DNA from: Tricholoma matsutake | Taxonomy: Eukaryota; Basidiomycota; Agaricomycetes; Agaricales; Tricholomataceae | Direction: 5' to 3' | DNA length: 64,000 nt | Assembly: GCA_026075535.2 (NCBI GenBank) | Contig: AP026548.1 | Location: forward strand, 5,952,001 to 6,016,000 | Part shown: one piece after another, positions 1 to 10,689 of the stretch | Layout of the letters: every line of letters starts with the position of its first letter | Position numbering within the stretch: the first letter of the stretch is position 1 | The notes under the pieces: model-generated | Told to the model about the DNA's origin: nothing | What the model saw: the letters and a program-made list of their open reading frames with translations, nothing else | Database searches by the model: none | Program-made: the position numbers and the translations under genes

Positions 1-1890
1 ATACTTTCTAGTCAGACTGCTCCAGCGATTCGACAGATTCACACTAGCACCCGAGGTGCAACCGGAGGGGTCATTACCCCCACCAGAGTGGAAAATTCGG
101 CAAGGTCGGCAGGCCATTGAAAAAATATGGCCCAGTGCTGCGATAACTCTTTATGTCAAGGTACGTGTTGCTATTTTGGCTGAAACAATCATGATCTGAT
201 ATCCCTATGCACAGGGTGGAATGTGGGTCCACTTCCATAAGGCAGCGGCATGACATCAGAATGCTACCTGCAATGAAGTTCAGCTGATGGCCGCTGCACG
301 AATGGTTCCGATGACGGCTCTTATCGCTGGTAGACTGCAAGCGTGCAGGGTGGCAGGATTACACTCGACGATACCCAAACGATTTTTTTGTACTACTTCT
401 GGAGTGGGGAATATGCTGGTTGGCTACAAATCGCTTCAGCACCATATACATTTGCTGATGTCATGACTTCGAAAACGCGACTGAGATTCAGCATTAACAC
501 TCTGTATGACTGACTTAAAGTTCCATAACGCTTTACCTTGAACAAGCTACGCAATGAAGTCAGACCGCATGCCATAGACACAGTTGATCTTTGGTTTTCT
601 ATCTGTCATAGATATGATGATGAACAATAAGATATGCGACTCATGGCGCCATGTCCCCAGATCGTTAAAAAAAATGTTGTAGATCAGTCGATTAAACATT
701 TGGAAATTTCGAAGGAGCGGACGGTCAGGGAGTTGCCTTGAGGCTCGTTGGACATTGCCCCAAACGTCCAGATCAAACGCACAGCTTCGGTAGGCATCTT
801 TACAAATCTCGAAGTTGACATGCATGTTGATGGTACAAGAAGAGGGTGTACATCAATGGTAAATCAATGCAGTAGCATAGATCGACCCCTGAATGAGTGA
901 CACTAATCTTCTTCGAACGGCGGTTTGACAGACATCGATGGGCACTCCGGACATGGAGTGTCAGACGAGGGATGTCGGATGCTTCGTACTATGGTGATCC
1001 TCGGATGGATTGAACATAAAAAGGGACAGTCACATGCGTTGCTAGAGTTACGAGTGCCTTGTTGGGAAGAATCAACGTATGCACTGGCAGTGCCCTGACG
1101 ATATCCAATTTGGAAAAGGAAACTGGTCGGCCGCCCATATACCCGCGAGAACAGACCCATCAGCGACAGGTAGCCTTGAGAAGCATTAGAGAAAACGTTT
1201 CCATCAAAGACTCCAGAGACGCCACGGATTGAGCAGTCCTGATCGAAGCAAATTTGATAATATCGTTAGTCGCAACTTCATATCTGAACTTAGAACATTC
1301 CCGGTCCCATGGTAAGGAGACACTTCAAGATCCAGAAACACAGAACCAAGAGTAATATATCCATGTAACAAGGAATGCAGTACGTTATTGATAGTGATCG
1401 CTGGTGGAATTCCGTTTGATCAACGGGCCTGGAATTTAGTGGGGGCATTCATAAGTGGACTACCATGGCGTCTAATCACGACAACAGAGATGTTGCACGA
1501 CTGTCAGAACTAGCGCTCGAGAAGTCGATGAACAACTCTTAGTAAACACCCCCGATAATGTCCAGAGCAAACATGATTGAGAGTCGAGACGTCGACCACC
1601 TATTGGTCGAGAGTGAGGGGTACCATATTACAAGTCCGAGGTATACGAGGACTCGTCTTTTTGACCCGACCAACCTGCCAGCAAAAGTGATACGTTAAGT
1701 CTGGAGACAGGCTTATATTTTGAAGTGATGTTTGGAACCAGTCGCTAAAGTGGGTCCTCAAAAGCATTGCGACATAGTCAGAACTCAGCCTCTACAAAAT
1801 TTCAGACTCAGCGGGTTTTACCCGTTTTACCGACCATTTTGAACGAAAAAGGAAACTGTCACATTGAGTCACACTTCCGCAACTTGCAAC
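1..1890. other. Unassigned region
   Basis: No open frame longer than about 110 codons and no recognisable domain. A minus-strand stretch around 390-1160 gives short protein-like pieces in shifting frames, which could be a decayed or heavily spliced gene. I cannot join them with convincing splice sites. Nothing repeated or palindromic stands out. Confidence 0.4.
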
Positions 1891-1893
1891 AAA

Positions 1894-2555
1894 CACTACT
1901 GGGGCTGACCTGTGTTTCCCACAGATACACAGCCTTAGAAACTTGTTTTAAGACTTCTGATGTGTATATCCTTTGGATATTCTTAATATGTATGTAAAAG
2001 AGATGTCAGGGAAATATTTTACATGTATCCAAGCTGTATCTGCAAGGAACATAAAAGGTGTATTCTACAATGTTTCTTTCAGATCCCTTCTGGAAACATT
2101 TTTCATGTTCCCTTTGTGTAAGTTAAAGAAACACTTTTTATGTAATTATGCCTGTATCTGCAGAAAACATTTAACATGTAATTTTATTATGTGTTTCCTA
2201 GGGATACATGTGTAACCATGGTAACCCCTTTGTTCTTTGCATGTATCCATAGAAAACACATAATAAAATATATGTCAAGTGTTTTCTGCAGATACAGCCA
2301 TAATTACATAAAAAGTGTTTCCTTAACTTACACAAAGGGAACATGAAAAATGTTTCCAGAAGGGATCTGAAAGAAACATTGTAGAATACACCTTTTATGT
2401 TCCTTGCAGATACAGCTTGGATAAATCTAAAATATTTCCCTGACATTTCTTTTACATACATATTAAGAATATCCAAAGGATATACACATCAGAAGTCTTA
2501 AAACAAGTTTCTAAGGCTGTGTTTCTGTGGGAAGCACAGGTCAGCCCCAGTAGTG
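1894..2555. mobile_element. CACTA-like foldback MITE, copy 1
   Basis: A 662-bp element consisting almost entirely of two inverted arms of about 320 bp that meet at a GTAACCATGG centre. The ends are CACTACTGGGG and CCCCAGTAGTG, and it is flanked by a 3-bp direct repeat AAA (1891-1893 and 2556-2558). A CACTA terminus with a 3-bp target duplication is the hallmark of CACTA (En/Spm) DNA transposons, so this is probably a non-autonomous relative. No transposase is encoded. The similar 80-90-codon frames on the two arms are only the arms read on both strands, not genes. Related copies lie at 35545-36198 (complete) and 49268-49579 (one arm). Confidence 0.8.
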
Positions 2556-2649
2556 AAAGCAACCTTTACATTCAGAGCTAGTTTATAGTTTGCTGCACTT
2601 TGATGGTACAGTTCTGCATGCCCAACTTGCTGGTTGGGTTCTTTCACAG

Positions 2650-3350
2650 CCATAGAAGGTAAGTCCACAACTTTATCATGTTCTGGGCTTGATACTGATG
2701 AAGTTCTCAACTTCTTTTCAGTTTTAATGTTCATATTCAAACAATAGCTATGCCGTGGTGACATAGTTTCGATGGTTGATCAATGGGAATGTGACTGTTT
2801 GAAGGGCCACATTGGTATTGAGGGTACAGCCACTTGGGAGCCACAAGAGGGATTTGTATGCATTTGGAACACATTGTTTTTGTAGCAGGTGAGCAGCTTG
2901 CCTGAGCTAGTTGGGTCATCACTGATAAAGTTTTAACTTTTTTTTCAGCTTTAACGTTTGCTTTCAAATGTTTTCGGATACTACACTGCAATAATGCATT
3001 TTTGACCCTTTGGATCAGTGAGGACCACAGCTTTATGACAAGCTGTGTTGGTGTTGAGATTGCAGCTGCTTGTGGACCATGACTAGGACCTACATGTGCT
3101 GCTGAATGTGTATGTGGTGGGAAATAAGGTAAATAGTTCATTTGAACTATTTGAGCTGCTACTAACAAAGTGTTTGACTTTTTTCAGCTTTTATGTTCAA
3201 ATTTTTGGATAAATGCACTGCTACAATGTGTATTTCTCCATGGGAATGATGTACCACTCAAATGAGTTGTTTGTTGGCCCTAAGTAATGTTTTTTCAAGT
3301 TCTTTTTCTTTTCTTTTCAACCAACTAATCTTTTAATTTGATTTTTTAGG
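2650..3350 (+). repeat. Tandem train of intron-like segments
   Basis: Four intron-like stretches follow one another on the plus strand: 2659-2721, 2889-2948, 3129-3187 and 3284-3349. Each starts GTAAGT, GTGAGC, GTAAAT or GTAATG, has a CTCAAC, TTTAAC, CTAAC or CTAAT branch-like motif and ends in a pyrimidine tract plus CAG or TAG. The first three sit in a degenerate tandem repeat with a period of about 235 bp; the intervening stretches resemble each other but carry stop codons in every frame. A fifth such segment is at 4076-4136. This suggests a spliced non-coding or decayed transcript unit. Splicing is inferred, not shown. Confidence 0.5.
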
Positions 3351-3385
3351 TTCTATTACCACAAGATGGCAGACCCAGACCCAGA

Positions 3386-4530
3386 CCACCACTGTGAGCA
3401 CCTGCTTGCAGGGTGGATAATGGATCAGGATGACACAACAGGATGACAACTGATGACAGGGACAACAGGGCACAGTGACAAGGACAGATGGCAAGGTGAA
3501 GATGATGACAACAACTACCAGCACCCACCAGCCAGACCCCCACCACTGCAAGCAGCTGCTCATGGGGTGGAGCAGAGCAAGCGGCATGTCAAAGATGGAG
3601 AGAGGGTGCAACAATGACAGGGCAGGGGAGCAATGACAATGAAAACAACACTGACAATGAGAGGAAGGACAATAGCAGTGGTTTCGCTGCTGGCTCTGTT
3701 CCTTGGAAATTGAATATGCATCCTCCATTCTTGCCCACCACTGTGGGGACCAGGGGACAAGGAAGAGGATGACTGGGATGGGGATGGAGACAACAGGCAC
3801 AAAGGACAACATAGGGATGAGGATCACAATGAAGACAGCCCCTGAGAGCAGGGTGATGACTGACAGGGACAAGCCAATGACAGGAAGAATGGTGGGAATG
3901 GGGGAAGACTAATGACAGGGGACAAGGGAATGATAGCAGGAGAAGACAATGACAATGACAACAAAGAGACAACCCCATATGATGGTGGCAACCACCACCA
4001 CCACAGCAGACAACAATGCATGGTGACAGCAACAACTCATGAGGGGTTTGAGGCCCCTCAACACAATGTAATTGAGTATTTCTTTGTTCTTCTACTTCTT
4101 TTTAAACTAATGACAACACCTTTTCTTTGTTTTTAGGCTATTCATTCTTATTCACAATGACCCACACCATACAGCCACACCTTCATCCCCCTTCAAATAG
4201 GATGTGAGAGGCTCATTTGGGGCTGGACTGACACCAGGGTGATGTCAAGAGGCTGCAGTGGGGTACCCAAAGGTATGCACCCCCAACCCTCATAAATGTG
4301 CCCCATCACCACTAACTGCCCACCACCCCCACAGACCCAATACTGATGGCAACACAATCAGGATTCAGCACAGCACCTGCCCCCACAACTGTGAGCCTCT
4401 CACAGGGTGGGATCACAGGTGCTAATGACTATGTCACTGCAATGATGGGGGCATGTAAATAACAACAGCAGGGCCAGACAATGAGAACCCCAGCACCCCC
4501 ACTGCTGTGAGCAACTGCTCGCAGGGTGGA
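3386..4530 (+). repeat. Hairpin-bearing module, locus 1
   Basis: Low-complexity ACAATGACA-rich sequence carrying a recurrent 27-35-bp hairpin. Copies are at 3386-3416, 3538-3570, 4384-4410 and 4495-4529. The form is CCACCACTGYGAG, a short loop, then CTYRCAGGGTGG. Stem bases change together between copies (CTGTGAG with CTCACAG here; CTGCGAG with CTCGCAG at 62487), so pairing seems preserved. An intron-like segment with branch motif AAACTAATGAC lies between copies (4076-4136). Overlapping frames of 60-180 codons on both strands are composition artefacts, since they overlap one another and match no family. Confidence 0.5.
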
Positions 4531-5079
4531 TGGAGGGTACTAATGGCCAACGACCATGGGAGGGGGAATGACAACAACAATGGTGGAGCCAGGACAGCAG
4601 GACAGGGCCAGGCCAGAGTGACCCCCCCCCCTTGAATGCACCAGGGAAATATTAAACTAGTTTTGCAGCCCCTCCCCTTTTGCAATGCAGGGGTAGGGCC
4701 AATATTTAATTATACAGTAGTTTGTCCCTCCCCCTGCCCTCGCATTTTTGTGAGGGCAGGGTTTTTTTTTTCTACTTGTGTTGTACCCCTTGCACAAATC
4801 TGAGAGGATTAATTTGATATATATTTTTACTATTCTCCCTTGCCTTGTGCAAACAGTACATTGAGTAGAAGATGACAACAGGGAGGAGGTGACAATGACA
4901 ATGATGACAATGTTCTAAATAACAATTGATGATTGGGTTTTCTGATGTCTCACGAGGACTCATTCATGCCAGATGCAGCCATGGCCCAACTGAACCAACC
5001 TGAACAAGTGCATGTACAGCTCAAAGCATGCTGCACCCACATCTCCAGTTGAGGTCTTTACACTCCCCCACCTTTCCCG

Positions 5080-5300
5080 GTGGACTGACCGGAGTCCAAC
5101 TGGAGTCCACTGGGACTGGTCACCAGCCGACTGCCTGCAAAGTTGCCAGTCCAGTCCCAGTCCAGTCTGACCAGACTCCAAGTGGAATCCACTCAAACAC
5201 CGGATTCCACTCGGACTGGTCCAGTTGAGTCCAGTTGGAGTCCAGTTGGAGTCCAGTTGGAGTCCACTGGGAGTCCACTGGGAGTCCAGTCAGATTCCGC
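5080..5300. repeat. GTCCAGTTGGA minisatellite
   Basis: Imperfect tandem array of a 10-11-bp unit, GAGTCCAGTTG or GAGTCCACTGG, most regular at 5219-5290. It ends just before the 5' LTR of the outer Gypsy element. Similar ACTGG/CCAGT-rich stretches occur at 39340-39490, 40555-40740 and 48830-48980. Confidence 0.75.
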
Positions 5301-5310
5301 TGAAAAAGTG

Positions 5311-5473
5311 TGTAAGAAAAGGAATTACTAATGTACACGGTCACATTATTGTCACATGTTGTAGGTTCATTGTGATACACTTACTAGACTAGGTTTTTAC
5401 ATCTTGAATCCATACACATTTCCAGTTTACTTGGTTCCTATCCCCTGAGTGTTAGAAGCAACACTTCTTTCCA
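5311..5473 (+). repeat. 5' LTR of outer Gypsy element E1
   Basis: Positions 5325-5473 match 17339-17487 with six differences over 149 bp, all transitions. The sequence starts TGTAAGA and ends CTTTCCA, giving TG...CA termini. Compared with the 231-bp 3' LTR it lacks about 68 bp after the first bases, so it has an internal deletion. I see no matching 5-bp target duplication, which suggests an old or rearranged insertion. Confidence 0.7.
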
Positions 5474-6179
5474 CTTTTTTTAAAACTCGAAACATGTAAA
5501 CCCCCCAGCAAGATAATGCCTTCACACATCTTGGGCCGTTACAGGGAGGCACTATTCTCGGCAAAACAGGAAACCCCCCTTGTAGAGCAGAACCACGAAA
5601 GAAATACATCAAATATCCCTGAAATTCACAAGATCAGCAAGAAGCACCCACGGAGACCAAAACTTACATAGAAGCACCACCTGAAAGCTACATAGAAGCA
5701 CAATTTGGACATGGCACTTCAATCAGGCCAAAAACAGAAGGATCCTACATCATTACCAGTGAACTAGTACAACACACTGCATATAAAAACCTCATGTCAA
5801 ATGCACAGGAGACCTTGTGTTTTGGGATTGAGCCCCCACCCACGGTTCCATCATCCACATAATCATCACACTGTTCACTGCCCACCAAACTGTCTCACTG
5901 ACCATCAACTATTGTTCCCTTGATGACTCGTAACTGTGCATGACAAACACTCGCTAAAAATGTGCATACACCCACATTGAACACTCAGTCAACCATCTTG
6001 ACACCACTATCCAGCCTCCCTACAACCCGTCAAACAACACCTGGGTCTCAACAAGGCCAATGAAACCAGAAAACCTCAACCACAGATGATTCAGACAAAG
6101 AATCACTCACCGAAACCACGAAAATGCCACCCCTCATCGACCCTCTCTATGCACCCGCTGAAGTAAAGCAACCCTCAGC
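5474..6179 (+). other. Leader region of Gypsy E1
   Basis: Sequence between the 5' LTR and the first gag-like codons, with no long frame. A short motif ACATAGAAGCAC recurs around 5660-5700. A primer-binding site could not be matched to a tRNA end by eye. Confidence 0.4.
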
Positions 6180-7170
6180 AAATGCAGCACCAATATTAAC
6201 GGCTGGACGCTTGAGCATTCAAGTGCTGTGAGTGTTCGGAATGGCGTGCCGCTGTTATTTCGCAAATAAGGAAGTAGCATTGGCCAACCAAGTGGGCAAA
6301 ATCCTTTATAACTTCGAGGCGGCATCAGTGCAATCTTGGGTTAACGCGGATGATGACTGACTATTGAAACTGACCTTCAAAGCATTCATAAAGGAATTTA
6401 AGATGAAATTCTTAGCTAGGTCTTGGGAGGACAAACTCATACAGGATCAAATCGCCCCACAAGCAAACACTGCATTCCTCACCTGGGTAAACAAAGTCTG
6501 CAATGCAAATGACGAGCTCAATGCAGCCGGCTCTGTCTACTACATCGCTCCTGACAGATTCCGCCTGCATTTAGTCCCTTGACTAAACCCTGCATTGAAG
6601 CGCATGTACAATGGCAACAACGTGATCCCAGCAGGAGCCAACATAGGAATGCTGGACGTGATCATTGATTTGGAAAACTGGATGGAACGTGTTTGTCACC
6701 TCGAAGAAGACTTGGACATGCAGAGAGGACAGTGGGTCACAGAGGCGGTGAAGAGGGGTCGGAACCCGGCCGCAGGCGCAAACACAACACAAAGCAGCGC
6801 CAACAACACCGCAACAGCAGGGAAAAGTGCTACCACAATGAGTGTTTCCCCACCATTACCCTGTCTCACTGAAGAAGAGAAAACATTGCTCACCATCCAC
6901 AAAGGTTGTTTCAAATGCAGGATCTTCTATGCCGGACACATGTCGCGTGAATGCCCACATGCTCGCGCATCTGCCGAGGCCTGCAAGAACTGTACCACGG
7001 AGAACGCCATGAAAGCCAAAGTTATATTCAATGCCAAAAACGCGACCACTACGCACATTGCAGCAGTTTTTGGTGATAGCGATGATGAGGACTACTTCGA
7101 GGCGGGAGAATATGATGAAGACAATGAGTGCGTATCTCCTTCTCTAAACCTGCCACGACACCTCAAATAG
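6180..7170 (+). pseudogene. Gypsy E1 gag, broken
   Basis: Capsid/nucleocapsid region of a Ty3/Gypsy retrotransposon, which would package element RNA into virus-like particles. The frame begins near 6200, is cut by in-frame stops near 6358 and 6582, and ends at 7170. The last segment (6595-7170) carries a zinc knuckle, CFKCRIFYAGHMSREC (Cx2Cx6Hx4C), the spacing seen in many fungal Gypsy gags, followed by an acidic tail. The protease region follows at once. The stops mean no full-length Gag can be made. Confidence 0.75.
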
Positions 7171-7191
7171 ACGTGCTGTCTTGACGCGCCC

Positions 7192-7280
7192 ATGACATGT
7201 GCGCCGACTCCCATCATGGCACTTATTGACCACGGTTGTCCACCAGTGCTGATTTTGAGTGAACTGGTGGAGACCATGGG
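7192..7280 (+). pseudogene. Gypsy E1 protease, 5' part
   Basis: N-terminal part of a retropepsin-like aspartic protease with the active-site motif ALIDHGCPPVLI (DHG in place of the commoner DSG or DTG, a variant I have seen in related fungal Gypsy proteases). The frame is interrupted at codon ETMG by insertion of E2. Its continuation resumes in the same sense at 13761, after the duplicated target ATGGG. Confidence 0.7.
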
Positions 7281-7706
7281 TATAAGGGCAACCTCAGCCT
7301 CTAGCAAAGGGAAATCCGAAGTTAAAATTATGCTACATACTACAGGGATTGGGGGCGCACCTAGCAAAGGGAAATCTGAAGAGAAAACTCTAAGGATCCC
7401 CTTGCTGATGCCCAGTATATGTGAAGACGACAAAAATCAAATATAACCTAAAAATAGAAAAAGGCAGAGATAGGCGGATCAAGGCCGCCGAATGACATCA
7501 TACCAAGGGGTATGTGTCAGAAGGGGTACTCCGCCTCTAAATATAAAAGTGTCAACATGTACAAACATGATAGCAAGGGAAAATTAGTAATAAAGTCCGG
7601 ACAAATTATAGAAAATGAAGAATAGAAGGAAATGAGGTGGGGAAAAATATAGGACGAACATAAAAAATAGGAAAAACACACAGGGCACCTCCCTAGTCCC
7701 CTTACA
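7281..7706 (-). repeat. 3' LTR of E2
   Basis: 426 bp. On the minus strand it starts TGTAAGGGGAC and ends CCCTTATA. It is preceded on that strand by a purine tract, AGAGAGGGGGTGA (about 7707-7719), a good polypurine tract. Inside is a direct repeat of CTAGCAAAGGGAAATC (near 7307 and 7361). Confidence 0.9.
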
Positions 7707-7717
7707 TCACCCCCTCT

Positions 7718-9109
7718 CTAAGATGCATCGCCCTGATGCATTCGAAATCGTATACGACCAAAGTCCGTGACTTGAATGCGATGCGGTGCAGCAGTGTGCC
7801 GTCGGTGGAATTCCTTGATTAACCGAGGGGCATTTACATCAGACTCTTCGACCCATGAGTTCTCCTCATACCCATAACCCTTCCAATGTACCAAATACTG
7901 GAGTTTTCCTCGATGTAAACGGCTGTCCAAGATTGACTCGACTTCATATTGGGGTTCTCCCTCGATCACTGTAGGTGGTGGTGGTGGGTGTGAATGGCGT
8001 CCTGGGAATGGATCTGGGGGAGCTGGAAGCAATTTGACGACATGGAAGACAGGATGGAGTCTGGACATGGAGGCTGGGAGGCATAGACGATAGGCATGTG
8101 TTTCAACGCACTTGACAATGGGGAAAGGTCCCAAGAAGCGATGAGCGAGTTTCTTGGATGGACGTGTAGTGGAGATGTCACTGGAGTCAAGATAAACTCG
8201 ATCACCAACCTTGTACTGAGGGGTTGGGGAGTGCCGTTGGTTGTAAAATTGCGCCATGTCGTCCTTCGCCTTTGCTAAGGCTGCCCTTGCCTCCTCCAAG
8301 CTATCCCTCATGTGTTCTGTGAACTCATTCACTGTCTCGATGTGTGAGGGAGTTTGGCGAGGTTCAAATCCCATGCGTGGATGTCGTCCAGTGTCTAAGA
8401 GGAAAGGGGTCTGTTGAGTGGAAGCATGGACATGGTTGTTGTATCCGAACTCAGCCAAAGGAAGGAGATCATCCCAATCGTCCTGGCGTTCATTGACAAA
8501 GAGGCGGATGTACTGCTCCAGTTCTTGGTTGACTTGCTCCATCTGGCCATCAGTTTGTGGGTGATAAGCAGTTGAAGCGAGGAGTTTGATCCCCAGGAGT
8601 CGGTACAGCTCACGAGTGAACTCTGCCATGAACTGAGGGCCACGATCCAAGAGGAAGGCACCAGGAAGTCCATGTAATTTCCACACGTGGTGGAGGTAGA
8701 GTCGAGCAGCACCTAGGGCACTGACAGTGGTGTGAGTGGGAATGAAGTGAGCGCGTTTTCCCACTGAGTCAACTGTGCACATCACTGCATCAAACCTGTT
8801 TGACTCTGGCAATTCCACCACAAAGTCGATGCTGATGACATCCCAACGACTCTCTGGAACAGGAAGAGGGTGTAGCTCACCAATAGGCTTGCGACGAGGA
8901 ACCTTGGTGCGTAAGCAAAGGTCACAAGTGCAACAATACTGACCAATGAGCCGTGACATTTGTGGCCACCAATAGTTCCGTGAGGTGAGCTCCAAGGTCT
9001 TCCAGCGTCTGGGGTGACCAGCAATCTGTGAGTCATGGTGTTGGGATATGATGCGCCGGCGAAGGTCTGGGTCATTGGGAACATAGATGCGATCCCTGAA
9101 ATACAACAA
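7718..9109 (-). CDS. E2 integrase with C-terminal chromodomain
   Basis: Inserts element cDNA into chromosomes; the chromodomain directs it to methylated-histone chromatin. The 463-codon frame shows, in order, an HHCC zinc-binding region (QHHDSQIAGHPRRW ... CTCDLCLRTK), the catalytic core with IDFV (first Asp), FLLDRGPQF (second Asp) and MEQVNQELEQY (Glu), a GPY/F-like stretch (HRFLGPFPIVK), and a chromodomain (YEVESILDSRLHRGKLQYLV ... YGYEENSWV). All core residues are present and the frame is open. It would normally be the end of a Pol polyprotein, so it cannot be translated alone from this broken copy. An in-frame stop separates it from the RNase H part. Confidence 0.88.
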   Translation of the reverse strand: MLYFRDRIYVPNDPDLRRRIISQHHDSQIAGHPRRWKTLELTSRNYWWPQMSRLIGQYCCTCDLCLRTKVPRRKPIGELHPLPVPESRWDVISIDFVVELPESNRFDAVMCTVDSVGKRAHFIPTHTTVSALGAARLYLHHVWKLHGLPGAFLLDRGPQFMAEFTRELYRLLGIKLLASTAYHPQTDGQMEQVNQELEQYIRLFVNERQDDWDDLLPLAEFGYNNHVHASTQQTPFLLDTGRHPRMGFEPRQTPSHIETVNEFTEHMRDSLEEARAALAKAKDDMAQFYNQRHSPTPQYKVGDRVYLDSSDISTTRPSKKLAHRFLGPFPIVKCVETHAYRLCLPASMSRLHPVFHVVKLLPAPPDPFPGRHSHPPPPPTVIEGEPQYEVESILDSRLHRGKLQYLVHWKGYGYEENSWVEESDVNAPRLIKEFHRRHTAAPHRIQVTDFGRIRFRMHQGDAS

Positions 9110-9162
9110 GTCCTCCTTTTCAGCCCACTCTGCCGCACGTAAGGAAAGGGTCGATCCCTTCC

Positions 9163-10263
9163 TCAGTTCTTTAACAGCTCAGGCGACAACATCCTCATGT
9201 AAACTGCTATGGTTTGTGTGACGAATGTCACATAGGATGTCCTGCTCCTTGCCCTGGGGTGCGATGCCTTCCAGTGCCCGAATGGTGAACAGGTCTGGCT
9301 GCAACAGCACAATGTTTTGGTTGTCACCGCTGCCATCCCCATGGTCTGCACGTCAGGATAGGGCATCGGTCTTCCCCATGCTGCAACCTGGACAGTGGTG
9401 TAAGGAGAAGTCGAATCTAGATAGATACAGGGACCAGTGAGCTTGACGACAGTTCAATTTCTTGGCCGTCATGAAGTACTCAAGGTTCTTGTGATCTGTC
9501 CAAATTTCCACCTTGTGTTGGGCACCCTCGAGGAAGTGTCGCCACTCCTCAAGCGCACGCATTATCGCCAACATCTCCTTGTCATGGATCTCATAGTTTC
9601 TCTCTACAGCACTAAGGCTTTTGGAGTAGAACACAACAGGATGCCACTTCTGGTCCTCTGGAGACTGCTGAGACAACACGGCGCCCGTTGCAAAGTCAGA
9701 ACTGTTGGCTTCTACATGAAAAGGATGCGAATCGTCAGCAAAGGTAAGGATCGGAGCGGAAATGACCATCTCCTTAAGCTTTTCGAATGCCTCCTGTTGT
9801 GCATTATCCCACCTCCATGCCTCCTTTCCTGTCAAGTCAAACAGTGGTCGTGCATGATGTGAGAAATCCTTGATAAAATGCTGATAGAAATTGATAAAGC
9901 CCAGGAAAGACTGCACCTCCTTCTTGTTCGTGGGCGTCGGCCAAGCTGTGACCCCATTTACCTTGATAGGATCCATCTCCACTTGACTCTCTGAGATAAT
10001 CAGGCTGAGGTACTCGATCTTGGTCCTTTCGAACTCGCATTTGTCCTGACAAAGGTAGAGTATGTACCGTCGAAGTCGCTCTAGGATGAGGCGTGTGATG
10101 CGACGGTGCTCTTCAACCATGCAAGTGAAGATGAGGATGTCGTCGAGATAGATGCAGACAACACCTTCGAGGATGAGGTCATGGAAGATGTCATTCATCA
10201 TGGTCTGAAAGGTGGCAGGGCTATTAGTAAGGCCAAAGAACATGACAAGCGGTTCAAAAAGAC
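9163..10263 (-). pseudogene. E2 reverse transcriptase C-terminal part and RNase H
   Basis: Second half of the Gypsy reverse transcriptase plus RNase H. The RT active site CIYLDDILIFT is intact. The connection and RNase H domain follow (SFLGFINFYQHFIKDFS; SNSSDFATGAVLSQQ; WTDHKNLEYFMTAKKLN), ending near TDALS. A stop near 9353 and weaker sequence to 9163 interrupt the link to the integrase. The N-terminal half lies across the solo LTR, at 10690-11349; the two halves share the duplicated target AAGAC. Confidence 0.85.
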
Positions 10264-10689
10264 TATAAGGGCAACCTGAGCCTCTAGCAAAGGGAAATCC
10301 AAAGTTAAAATTATACTACATAATACAGGCATTGGGGACACACCTAGCAAAGGGAAATCCGAAGAGAAAACTCTAAGGATCCCCTTGCTGATGCCCAGTA
10401 TATGTGAAGACGACAAAAATCAAATATAACCTAAACATAGAAAAAGGCAGAGATAGGTGGATCAAGGCCGCCGAATGACATCATACCAAGGGGTATGTGT
10501 CGGAAGGGGTACTCCGCCTCTAAATATAAAAGTGTCAACATATACAAACATGATAGCAAGGGAAAATTAGTAATAAAATCCGGAAAAATCATAGAAAATG
10601 AAGAATAGAAGGAAATGAGGTGGGGAAAAATATGGGACGAACATAAAAAATAGGAAAAACACACAGGGCACCCCCCTAGTCCCCTTACA
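10264..10689 (-). mobile_element. Solo LTR of the E2 family inside E2
   Basis: A 426-bp sequence equivalent to the E2 LTRs from end to end, flanked by a perfect 5-bp duplication AAGAC (10259-10263 and 10690-10694). It splits the E2 reverse transcriptase after TNRGL. A solo LTR with its own target duplication is the usual product of insertion followed by LTR-LTR recombination. A member of this family therefore inserted into another member of the same family. Confidence 0.93.

Noticed and set aside
1973..2476. Two similar protein frames of 80 and 92 codons on opposite strands
   Set aside because: They are the two inverted arms of the foldback element read on opposite strands; the same frames appear in every copy.
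3333..4035. Overlapping Cys/His/Ser-rich frames up to 179 codons on the minus strand
   Set aside because: Several frames overlap in the same low-complexity TGACAATGA-rich DNA, and no domain or initiation context supports any one.
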